Source of the DNA: Hirsutella rhossiliensis
Lineage: Eukaryota > Ascomycota > Sordariomycetes > Hypocreales > Ophiocordycipitaceae
Assembly: GCF_020360975.1 (NCBI RefSeq)
Contig: NW_025408681.1
Coordinates: 620,001-684,000, forward strand
Reading direction: 5' to 3'
Length of the DNA stretch: 64,000 bases
Under the pieces are notes generated by a model that was not told where the DNA came from, searched no databases, and saw only the letters and a list, made by a program, of their open reading frames with translations. The first letter of the stretch is position 1, and the number at the start of each line of letters is the position of its first letter. The position numbers were made by a program, and so were the translations under genes. This document shows, in pieces, positions 35,401 to 45,031 of this stretch.

Positions 35401-38400
35401 CCGCCACTGTCTTGGCCAACTTACCCTCCTACCGCTGGAATCATTCTACGTCGTACTGGCACGAGACACGCGTCTCAAGGAACGAGCGCTCACCCGCCTT
35501 TCCGAGGCACGATCTAATCGGGTCTCAACTCGCTTCTCAAAATCCGCTAGAACCCGTGTGGAGGAACTATCTACGCCTATCGGAGGTGCCCTGGCTCAAA
35601 GACCACCAGGTCCACGGCGACATAGTCTTCCCCGCGGCCGGCATGATATGCGCAGTAATCGAAGCTCTTCGTCAACATGCAGCGTCCAACAGCCACGTCA
35701 AGAACATTTCGGGCTTTGAGTTGCGGGATATTTCAATCTCCCGGCCCCTGATTATTCCAAACGACGATGCCGGTATTGAAACTTATCTGCATCTAAAACG
35801 AAGAAAGCTCGGCATGCGCGGCGCTGAAAGCTCTTGGTTTGAATTCTCCTTCTGTTCGTGCCAGCAGGGAGACGAGTTTGTGGAACACGCCTGCGGGCTC
35901 GCTCAGGTGCAGCACGCGAGGCAGCCGACTGAAGTCGATGGAGGCAAAGAACTGAGAGAAGAGATTCTGGCCCATCGGAAACGGTGGGTAGACAAGCACG
36001 GAGCATGTGAGCATGAGGTGCCTCTTTCGACTCATTTCGAATTCTGCAAGGACCAAGGCATCGTCTTTGGTAAGTTGGAGTTCCCGGGATACCCAACAGC
36101 AGACTCACTAATCTCTCAATAGGTAATACCTTCCAGGGCCTGTCCAAGATTCACCAAAATGGAACCACGGCTTCGTTTGAGGTCACAATTCCAGACTCGC
36201 GCTCTACTATGCCCGAGTCGTGCGAGAGCGATTACCTTCTCCACCCTTCCACGCTTGACGCCGTGATTCAGACTGTCATGGTTGCAGTCCCTAGAATGGA
36301 TGGCGTCCCCAAGCAAGCCTGGGTTCCGACTGCCGCCAACTCGATACGAGTTTCAAGCGATATTGCCGGCAGGCACGGAGACGTTCTCCACGGCATATGC
36401 GACACTTCGCTTAACTCTCCTCGAGAGATGGCGAGCTGCATCATGGCTGGCGATGGAAGCTTCGACACTCTTCCAGGCCTCATCATTGATGACATCAGAA
36501 CGACGGGCCTGGGTTCCACGCGCAGCTCTTCCCAGCTGGCTGAAGAGGCCAGCAGTACTAGGATCTACGCATCACCTACTTGGAAGCCGGATTTGGAACT
36601 CCTTGGAACGTCGGACCTGCGAAGATTAGTCCTCAGCAAGTTGGCAGATGATCTCGACATGGGCAAGTTTTGCTTCGAGAGCTATAACATCGTCACCGAG
36701 TTATGTCGGCTTGCTTTGCAGAAGATAGGCTCGAGCACCAGCTCGCTCCCACCTCATCTGCAGAAATATGTCGGATGGCTACGGGCGCGGTGCGGAATTG
36801 ACGATGGGGGCGTTTTCACTCCCCCGGTCAGCCCCCATACAGAGTCTCAGGAAACCAGTCGAGACGACTCATGGGTACTGAAGAGACTGAAAGACTTTTC
36901 TGAGAAATATCCCGTCGACGGAAACCTTTTGCGCCACGTTTTCGACTCGCTAGATGCCATCTTTGCCCAAGAGGCGGTCCCTATCGCCGTGCTGATGGCA
37001 AACGAGAACTTTTCGAAATATTATCGGGAGGCCCATGGCATGACTGTTACCAGCCAGATCTTCCGAGACTGGTTCGATCTTAAAGCGCATAAGAAACCTA
37101 GCCTGAGAGTCATCGAAATCGGTGCCGGAACAGCCGCAACAACCCTCCCCGTACTACAACAGCTAGGAAACGACGGAGTTGGAACGCCGCGCTTCTCTAA
37201 GTGGACCTTTACCGACATTTCCCCGGGCTGGTTCGAAAATGCAAGGATCTTGTTGGGCGACTGGAAGCAGCGTGTCGAGTATAAGGTCCTGGACATTGAG
37301 AAGGATCCTGTGGACCAGGGATTCGAGGCCGAGACATACGATGTTGTGCTTGCCGTCAATGTCAGTTGCAAGTGTGTGCTGAGCCCAACCCTGAATCCGA
37401 TGCTAATGTGTTTGCAGGTCCTCCACGCCACCAAGAATATCCAGCGTACGCTTGAAAATTGCAAGCGTTTGCTAAAACCCGGCGGCAACCTTGTCCTTGG
37501 TGAGATTACCAACCGCAATGACATCGGCCATTTCATAGTCGGCGTCCTTCCTGGATGGTGGGCTGCCGAGGACGGAAGGAAAAATGGACCACTGCTCCTT
37601 CAGTCGGAATGGGACGACGCTCTTAAGGAAGCCGGATTCTCTGGCACCGACGTCGTCTTATCCGACAATGATGATGTCGACGCTCACAGGGTGTCCAACA
37701 TGGTCAGCACCAAGCCTCATAATCGGGCAGAAGCCTCACCCAAGACCGTCGTGGTCGTTGTCCCTGATGATGGCTCCGAATTCACCGAGAGACTTGGGTT
37801 TCAAATTCGCAGGAAACTACAGCATCTCCACGCGAACGTGGTCATCAAAAACCTCAAGGCCGCGTCGGCTGAGGTCCAGGATTCAACCGTCATTTCCCTC
37901 CTAGAGTATGAATTGCCAATTTTTGAGGATATTAAGCAAGATCGATTCAACCAAGTCAAGCATCTTCTTCTCTATAACAAACAAGTGCTCTGGGTAACCA
38001 GATCGGATCCCGATGACGGGCCAGGTCACCCCAGCAAGCGCATTGTATCTGGGCTCATTCGATGCCTTAAATCCGAGGACGGATCTCGCCGACCGCACGA
38101 GCTGCACTTTTGCAGGCCGTTGGAGGAGGGTGATGTTGATTCGGCGAGTTCAGTCATAAGCCGCAGGATCTGCAGCATTTGGCAGACTGAGCTAAGCGGA
38201 CCCGACGAAATGGAGACCGTGGAGCAGAACGGAGTCTTCGCCATCCCTCGCTACATGCCAGAGCAAGCTCTAAATAGCACCCTCGCGCGGATCGTTAATT
38301 CGGATGTTGCGCCAGAAACTACCAGTCTCATCCAGGCCGGTCGCCCTCTAAAGCTGGCGGTTGGGCAGCCCGGTATGCTAGACACGCTTCATTTTGTTGA

Positions 38401-40744
38401 TGACGAGGCCGCCTCTCAGCACTTGCTCGATGACGAGGTCTACATCGAAGTCCAGGCGTGCGCCCTGAATTTCTTGTAAGTCTTGGGCCCATGGTTTCTA
38501 CGGGCTCCAGGCTGCGTTGCTAACTGGATAGGGACATTATGATTGCTATGGGCGAGATTCAACGTCCTGTCTTGGGCTATGAGGCTGCTGGTATTGTTCG
38601 CCGGGTAGGGACCAGGGTGACCAGATTTTCTCCCGGTGATCGAGTTATACAGATGGCGCCAGGCTCCATACGAACCCATATTCAAACTCACCAAGCAAAT
38701 GTGCACGCTGTGCCTAAAGCTCTCTCGCTCGAGGACGCAGTTTCAATTCCGGTTGCCTATTCAACTGCATACTACACCTTGATCGAAATCGCGAGACTTA
38801 AAAAGAGAGAATCTGTGCTTATCCATGCCGCAGCCGGAGGCAAGACACCCCTAAAGGTCCTGTTAGTTGCTGGTTCTTAATGGCTGACTTGTTCTGCAGG
38901 CTTGGGCCAGGCTCTTATCCAAATCGCCAAACTTTTGGAAGCCGAAATCTTCTGCACCGCTGGTAGCGAATCGAAAAAGCAGGCTATCGTTGCTCTCGGC
39001 GTTATGCCCGACCATATCTTTAGCTCCCGCGACCTTTCGTTTGATGCGGGCATTAAGCGTGTCACTCAAGGCCGAGGTGTCGATGTCGTTGTGAACTCGC
39101 TGGCGGGCGAGGCACTACGTAGGAGTTGGATGTGTCTTGCGCCCTACGGCAGATTTATAGAGGTCGGGAAGAAAGACCTCCTTAGCAACGCTGGGCTCGA
39201 TATGCAACCGTTTCTTAAGAATACTCTTTTTGCAGGCTTCAACCTCGAGGATATGATCATCTCAGACCCGCCTCGAGCCTCGGAACTGGTGTCGAAAGTG
39301 CTCAAGCTATTTGAAGCAGGCGACGTCGACCATATACGACCCATCGTGTCGTACGACATTTCGAATATTGAATCTGCGTTCCGGGAGATGCAGCGCGGAT
39401 CACACATCGGCAAACTGGTTCTCCGAATTACATCCGACTCGCAAGCGCCCGTTATACCGCCAAAGCCGGCCACTCTACGACTTAGGCCGGATGCAACCTA
39501 CCTGCTGGTCGGCGGCCTCGGCGGGCTCGGTCGGGCCCAGGCTTTGTTCATGGCAGAGCATGGTGCTTGTCACCTGGTCTTTGTATCTCGCTCTGGGAGC
39601 GCGCGACAGGAGGACAAGGACTTTGTCGCAACTTTGGTAAAGCAAGGAGTCAACGCCAAAGCCTACGCGGCAGACGTTGCGGATAAAGCGCAGCTGCGGG
39701 CGGTCTTGGATAATATATCCAATAACATGCCGCCAATCCGGGGAGTGATTCAAGGCGCAATGGTGCTGGACGATAGCCTTTTCCATAAGATGAGTTACCG
39801 ACAATGGGCCACGGCGACGAAGCCCAAGATACAAGGTACGGGATGCATTGCGATGATGGATTACTGGGATTCTAACCAAGGAATAGGGAGCTGGAATCTG
39901 CACCAACTACTCCCGGATGGTCTGGACTTTTTTGTCCTACTCTCCTCTCTGGCCGGCATCGTCGGTTCCATCTCACAGGCCAACTACGCAGCAGGAAATA
40001 CATACCAAGATGCACTAGTCCACTACCGACGTTCGAAAGGCCTAGCGGCCCAGAGCATTGACCTTGGGGTTATAGGGGGGATTGGCTATATACACGAGCA
40101 CCAAGACGTTGCGGCACGCATGAATGATTTTGGGTTGGTAAGTCAACATCTCCCCCACTTATCCGGGCTCCAGGATGTCTTTTAACAGGGCCGTCCAGAC
40201 CAAAATCGACGAGCAGAAATTCTTTCACCTCCTTCAGTGTGCACTGGCCAGCACCGGCGACGGCAAGAACTCCTTGCCAAGGCAGCTACTGGTCGGAGCC
40301 TGCAGCGGGGGTATAATGCAGGCCGCACAGAAAACGAATCCCGATGCTCACTTCTCCTGGCTCCAGACCTTTGCGTCTTTTGCCTATCTTCGGGAGCTAG
40401 ACGTCCAGGACGAAGCAGCGACAGACGTTGGCGACAAGGCTGAGGGTCAGAAGCTTCTCGACCAGCTCAGGCGATCCAAGTCAATAGACGAGGCTATCGA
40501 CACGGTGCAGCAGATTCTGCTGGCGAGGATTTCTAAGATTGTCTCGGTGGCCGTAACCGACATCAACACGACCAAGCCGGTCCATACATACGGCGTCGAT
40601 AGCCTCGTGGCAGTGGAGCTACGCAACTGGTTGGCCAAGGAGCTTAAGAGTGATATGAGTATTTTCGACCTGACAAGCAACGCCCCGATCAGCGATGTTT
40701 GTAGGAAGATTGCAGGCAGATCGCAGTTGATTGTAAAGAACTGA
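32465..40744 (+). CDS. Highly reducing iterative type I polyketide synthase (KS-AT-DH-CMeT-ER-KR-ACP)
   Basis: Eleven exons: 32465-32644, 32701-33008, 33063-33405, 33471-35315, 35373-36069, 36123-37360, 37418-38475, 38532-38839, 38900-39835, 39887-40137, 40199-40744; 7,710 nt, 2,569 aa. The enzyme extends a chain with malonyl units and processes it at each round. KS (about 5-430): Cys176 in DTACSSS, His313 in EFHGTGT, His351. AT (about 550-870): TGQGAQW and Ser642 in GHSSG. DH (about 940-1230): His970 in H-x3-G-x4-P, Asp1170 in HPSTLDAVIQ. C-methyltransferase: EIGAGTA at 1456-1462, with Ala where the third glycine is usual, and His1540 and Glu1566. ER: intact nucleotide-binding AAAGGLGQ near 1989-1996. 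KR: VGGLGGLG 2196-2203, Ser2325, Tyr2338. ACP: Ser2523 in GVDSL. No thioesterase or reductase follows the ACP, so release needs a partner. Intron 8 (38840-38899) is GC-AG; the others are GT-AG. Resembles LovF and squalestatin tetraketide synthase in architecture; product unknown. Confidence 0.97.
38840..38899 (+). other. GC-AG intron in the ER-coding part of the polyketide synthase
   Basis: Donor GCAAGA, branch-like GCTGACT at 38883-38889, acceptor TCTGCAG. Splicing restores the ER nucleotide-binding motif AAAGGLGQ, and reading through meets a stop at 38878. No GT donor gives the expected protein. Confidence 0.88.
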
Positions 40745-41163
40745 TGGGGCACAAATTATCAGTTCTCTAAAGTTTGTGTACTGTAATGAGTTATTGGTTT
40801 TCTTGGCATGGCTCTAAATTAATAGTTGTAGTGACCCTGTTTACCTGTCGACGCGCATTCCCATGATGATGAAAATGCCATAGAGCGAAAGGGAGACGAG
40901 CGATATTGGAAAGACAATGATCTTAAGACCGAACAGGTCTGAGTGCGGTTTTACCCTGGAATCACTCCGGAAGGTCGTTTCTCTTCAGCGAGCTTGCTCG
41001 ATCCACCTTCACCAACAGGGACGCATGAGGAAAGATGACGGACATCAGCCTACGCACGCATCAAGATTCAGAGTCCGTTCGTTGCGGCCTTCACCGTAGT
41101 AATTGATTTCCGACTTCGTACTATCAACAGCACAGGGGCTTTGGAACTCCCATGATAGGTTAA

Positions 41164-41206
41164 CTACGACGGTGCGCGGCTAACGTGTATGTGCGCACCG
41201 TCGTAG
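41164..41206. repeat. Perfect inverted repeat, 14-bp arms
   Basis: CTACGACGGTGCGC and its exact complement are separated by 15 bases. A transcript would form a strong stem-loop about 420 bp after the synthase stop codon. It may be a terminator-like or 3' UTR structure, or a tiny transposon footprint. Confidence 0.8.
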
Positions 41207-41459
41207 CTAGACGGATAGATCTAGCGCAACTGTGCTATTGCAGAAAGTTGCGCCACAGCACTAGATAAGTCTTACGCCCCATACCAACAGCGGAAATCAA
41301 CTAAGCAACGGGCCAGGCGTTTATTTAGCTGGTTCGTAAGCTAGCAAAAAGAATCTTTTTCTACGGGAAGCATTTGTTCTTAACTTGTTCCGGTCAAGGA
41401 CCGGATCGACGACTAGGTACATCTAAGGGTTCCCGACCTAAATCTAAACAAGGCGCCAA

Positions 41460-41565
41460 ATATATTCGGCCATGGCAGCTTGGGAATTTGGCCGTGGCAG
41501 CCCACGATTGTAAGAAGCCGATTCCGTAGCACTCGGCACTTAAGGTAGGATGCGGCCCTTGCGCA
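41460..41565 (-). pseudogene. Decayed fragment resembling the 5' end of the dioxygenase gene
   Basis: On the minus strand, AGGGCC, CATCCTAC, then TGCTACGGAATCG occur in the same order and spacing as in the first codons of the dioxygenase at 31330-31270 (family motif LHPTFGAECYGIDF), with small indels that break the frame. A weaker match further on (GCTGCCATGG against GCTGCTATGG) lies about 35-40 bases downstream in both. No later part of the gene is recognisable. The match is short, so chance is not excluded. Confidence 0.55.
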
Positions 41566-41581
41566 GATATTTGATGGGTGA

Positions 41582-41598
41582 GTGAGTCAGTGACTCAC
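41582..41598. promoter_or_regulatory. Palindromic bZIP-type site (TGAGTCA / TGACTCA)
   Basis: GTGAGTCAGTGACTCAC is an odd-length perfect palindrome containing two overlapping Gcn4/AP-1-type heptamers. It is about 490 bp upstream of the hydrolase ATG. Function inferred from the motif only. Confidence 0.4.
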
Positions 41599-42085
41599 CA
41601 AGGGCCCCCAAGTGATTGGTCACATCGATGTTGACAGGAGTTTGTCGTTCCAGTCGGCGGATTTGGAGGACATGCCTTCCCCCACGGTCCCCACCCTGAA
41701 CCAAGGGCACCAATCCCATACTGCACGCGGGACTGATGGGATGATAGCCCCCTGACTCATCTGGAGAGGACGAAGTGCGTAGGTAGTTGATGGATAACCA
41801 AGCGGGGGAGGGGGGGGGGGGGGCGCCGCCGTCATCCATCGAGTCGGCCCTCTGCCGCTCCGCTGCCGCTTCCGGATAATAGAGGCTCTATGTTACAAGC
41901 GGCAAATAGAACACGGTAAATTGCAAACGTTGGGCGTTTCCGTACATCATCGCGTGCCGAAATTCATTTCCATCCCGGGGTTTTTTACGTTTTCTCCCTT
42001 ATAAGGTGTCGACTCCTTGTCCCGCCCCGTAAATCAAGCACTTTGACAAGCGCCGCTTCTTCAAGCCGTCCCGCCGTCCCTCGAA

Positions 42086-42995
42086 ATGCGTATCCTTTGC
42101 ATTCACGGACTTGCGATTAATGGCCATGTATTCCAGGCGAGGACCGAAAAGCTAAGGGCCCTGTTACCGGAAGATTATTCCTACGAGTGGCTCGATGGAC
42201 GATACCACGTTAAGCCTCTTGACATCTTTTACGCCTATCATTCCGGCCCATACCTGTCACATACAGACGGCCTAACAACCGACGAAGTTGACGTCGCGCT
42301 TTCCCGACTACAAGACTACATACGAGACAATGGGCCATTCGATGGAGTGATGGGATCATGTGAAGTACGGTACTGTGCTCTATCCCACGAGAAGGCAGAC
42401 TAATGTAAATGTGTGATTGCAGGGTTCTTGGCTCGCTGCATCTCTGCTTCTTAAAAATCAGATGGAGAACCCGACATTGCCGTTGCCATTTCAATTCGCC
42501 ATATTTATGAGCGGCTCACTTCCCCTCTCGTGGAGCAGCTCCGTCGGTCACGACTACCTCGGCGTTCTCACGGGGGAAGATCCTCTAAGCACCGACGCAT
42601 CGCTTTGGCAGCAAAAAGGCCGAAATAAAAAGCTGGAAATGCAGCGATTGTCAGAAATACAGCAGAGGATGCAGCGTGATATAAGCCCAGAGGGGGAGAT
42701 TAGGTTGAGAAAAGCCCTCGACCTCGTGGCAGATCCTACAAAATCTCATTTAAGGCCCCGCGCATTCCATCCCGATCTGCATCAAGACAGGCTCGACCTG
42801 CCTACCGCCCACATATGGGGTCGGGAAGATTTCATATCCGGGCACTCGAAGCAGCTTTTACGACTATGCAACTCGGCATTTGCCGAAGTCTTCGAGCACA
42901 AAGGAGGTCACGACGTCCCCCAGTCATGCGAGGATAGTACAAGAATGAGCGAAGTGATTCAGAAAACCATTGTTAGAAGTCAATTCGCCATATAG
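42086..42995 (+). CDS. FSH1/LovG-type alpha/beta hydrolase with a cysteine nucleophile elbow
   Basis: Two exons, 42086-42364 and 42423-42995, with a 58-bp GT-AG intron (branch GACTAATG, acceptor TTGCAG) in phase 0; 283 aa. The family includes serine hydrolases that release chains from polyketide synthases lacking a thioesterase. MRILCIHG at the N terminus and GPFDGVMG are typical. The nucleophile elbow, formed across the intron, reads G90-S-C-E-G94, so Cys92 occupies the place of the usual serine. Asp229 in WGREDF and His256 in KGGHDVP complete a plausible Cys-His-Asp triad. It lies 1.3 kb downstream of the synthase on the same strand, fitting a role in product release or editing; no secretion signal is visible. 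Alternatives are a lactonase or an acyl transferase. Start context has G at -3. Confidence 0.92.
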
Positions 42996-43020
42996 GCTTT
43001 ATAGCTTCCACGTTAGAAAC

Positions 43021-43239
43021 TTACCTATAGAAAGGTGGCAAGTTGAACCAGGCTGGGATTACCGAGTTGTCAACTATCCCAAACGGGCAATCGATATTCC
43101 TCGGCAGTAAAGGTGCCGGTGTTGGCAGCATCGTTATTGCGTCGTGAAACGAGGCCCCTGCTTCCACGGGATGCATACGAGATATTGCACCTAGGCTGTT
43201 GGCGGCTATATCTTGAGACTGACTCTCCCGAAGGAACAC
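43021..43239 (-). other. Possible truncated coding fragment, unrecognised
   Basis: An open frame of 72 codons ends at 43021 on the minus strand and looks protein-like (MLPTPAPLLPRNIDCPFG, then AWFNLPPF). Its 5' end runs into the dispersed repeat at 43227-43303, so it could be the 3' end of a gene cut off by repeat insertion. I do not recognise a family, and a random frame is possible. Confidence 0.3.
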
Positions 43240-43303
43240 ACAGCCCGCGCAGCAGATTCTTTGGCAGGGTCCCTGGCAGGATCCTTGGCAGAGTCTCTGG
43301 CTA
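43227..43303 (+). repeat. Dispersed repeat, unmutated copy
   Basis: Contains a short tandem of GGCAGGGTCCCT, GGCAGGATCCTT and GGCAGAGTCTCT units. A RIP-mutated copy lies at 47087-47175. The two enclose the minisatellite region and the Fot1-type transposon in direct orientation. Confidence 0.75.
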
Positions 43304-43329
43304 GCCCTCTTCTTAATTAGATGATCCCT

Positions 43330-44780
43330 TGGCCCCCTATTCGTCTAGGGAAGAAGGAGGGAATACGACCAATAGCCTATACGACCAGCAGCTTCCACGG
43401 GACCAACAGCTTCTATGGGACCAATAGCTCTACGGGTCCAGCAGTCTCTACTGGTCCAGCAGTCTCTACTGGTCCGGCAGTCTCCACAGTCCGGCAGCTT
43501 CCTTGGGTATTGTCTCGACAGCTCCTTCGGCCACAGCCCGACAGCTTCCCTGGCTACAGTCTCGACAGCTCCTTCGGCCATAGTCCGATAGCTTCCTTAG
43601 CTACTGTCTCGACCGCCCCCTCGGCTACGGTTTTTTACAAGCTCTTTCTATAGCAGTCTTCTTTAGCAGTCTTTATATTTGGAAGTCTTTATCTTCGGTA
43701 GTCTCTTTCTTTGGCATTCTTCGATAATTTCTTCGGCAGCGCCTCTAGCACGGCAGTCTTCTTCGTCTAGCACGGCAGCTTCCTTTCATTTTTTTCCTTC
43801 CCGCACGATCAGATGGTCCTAACGGCTCCTTCGGCACCAACGGCCTAGACCAACGGCTCCCTTTAGCACTAATAGCCCAGACGAATAGCTCCCTTTGGCA
43901 CCCAAGAGCTTGGCACCTATTCTGACTATCCGATTACGCACTAAGAGACTGCAGGCACCTCTCTTTTGCCTTATTCCCCCCCCCCTTCCTTTAGCAGACA
44001 ACTTCTTCTGTCCCGGCAGACGATTTCTTCCTCGGCAGACGGTTCCGGCAGACAACTTCTTCCGTCATAGCAGGCGATTTCCTCTTTGGCAGACGTCCTA
44101 GTAGATAGTCTTTTCCCGGCAGACGGATTCTTCTTTAGCGGACGATTTCTACGTCAGACGAATTCCTCTATAGACGACCAATTCCTCTTCGGCAGACCTT
44201 CCCTAGCAGACGGATTCTTCTTCGGTAGACTTCTTCCTTTATAATAGACGACTTTTTCGGCAGACTTCTTTAGCAGCAGACTCCTTCCGGACAACGGTTC
44301 TTCGACTTCACTAGCAGCAGACTTCTTTAGTAGATGGATTCCTTTGCAGCAGACGGACCTTTTCCCGGCAGACGGCTTCTTTAGCAGACGAATTCCTTAA
44401 AGGACGATTTCTTTCTCCAGCAGATAGCTTCTTCCGCAGACGAATTCCTCAAGGACGATTTCCTCTTCTAGCAAATAGCTTCTTCCTCGATAAGACCCTT
44501 TCTTCGGCAGACGAATTCTTCCCCGGTAGACAGCCTATTCCTCGACGAACCTTTCTTCGGCAGATAAATTCCTTTATAGCAGACGGACCTTTTCCCAAGC
44601 AGACAGCTTCTACGGTAGACGAATTCCTCTACGGCAGACGAATTCCTCTACGGTAGACAGCTTGTTTCTCGATAGACCTTTTTCCTTAGTAGACGACTTC
44701 CGCGATAGACGACCTTTCCGACAACAATAATAGTATACGCAAGAGATCCTTCCTTCCGCCCTTCCCGGCACGGTCCGCAG
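43330..44780. repeat. Minisatellite-rich region
   Basis: 43435-43488 holds three copies of an 18-bp unit GGTCCAGCAGTCTCTACT. 43510-43620 holds repeats of about 60 bp beginning CGACAGCTCCTTCGGCCA. From about 43990 to 44730 irregular units of the type CGGCAGACGAATTCCTC and CGGCAGACTTCTTC recur many times. Pyrimidine-rich on the plus strand, with CA sites retained, so RIP is limited here. No convincing protein is encoded. Confidence 0.8.
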
Positions 44781-45031
44781 CAGCCGACGCGGCAGGCACC
44801 TTTAAGTAGTCTTAACGAATAAGTACGAAAAGCCCGTTTAAAATACCCGAAGTTAAGTACAAAGAAAGACCCGTTTTCCTTCCGAATAAGTAGATTCCGG
44901 TAAAGCTAGGTATAGAATAGATACCTAGAGGAAAAGGGGTAAGATTTAATTTAAGATTTGATTTTTATAGGTATTTCTCTAGGGACCTTTCCCCCCCTTT
45001 TCTCTAAGATTTCTTTCCTCTGCCTTCCTTA

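Larger units (their letters stand above)
40745..42085. other. Intergenic region between synthase and hydrolase
   Basis: No gene is supported. It holds the synthase 3' flank, a 14-bp-arm hairpin (41164-41206), a decayed dioxygenase-like fragment (about 41460-41565), a TGA(G/C)TCA palindrome (41582-41598) and a long G run (about 41808-41823). Base composition is normal, without RIP. Confidence 0.7.

Noticed and set aside
41540..41839. 99-codon minus-strand frame
   Set aside because: It starts in the complement of the G run and ends in the dioxygenase-like fragment in the wrong frame; not protein-like.
43321..43653. Ser/Thr/Gly-Pro-rich 110-codon frame as a secreted repeat protein
   Set aside because: It is the translation of the minisatellite, lacks a signal peptide, and the array continues without a frame.
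43895..44101. 68-codon frame as a gene
   Set aside because: Lies in the CGGCAGACG-type array, no recognisable features.
43435..44730. CRISPR array
   Set aside because: Repeats are irregular in length and sequence with no unique spacers of constant size, and the host is a fungus.
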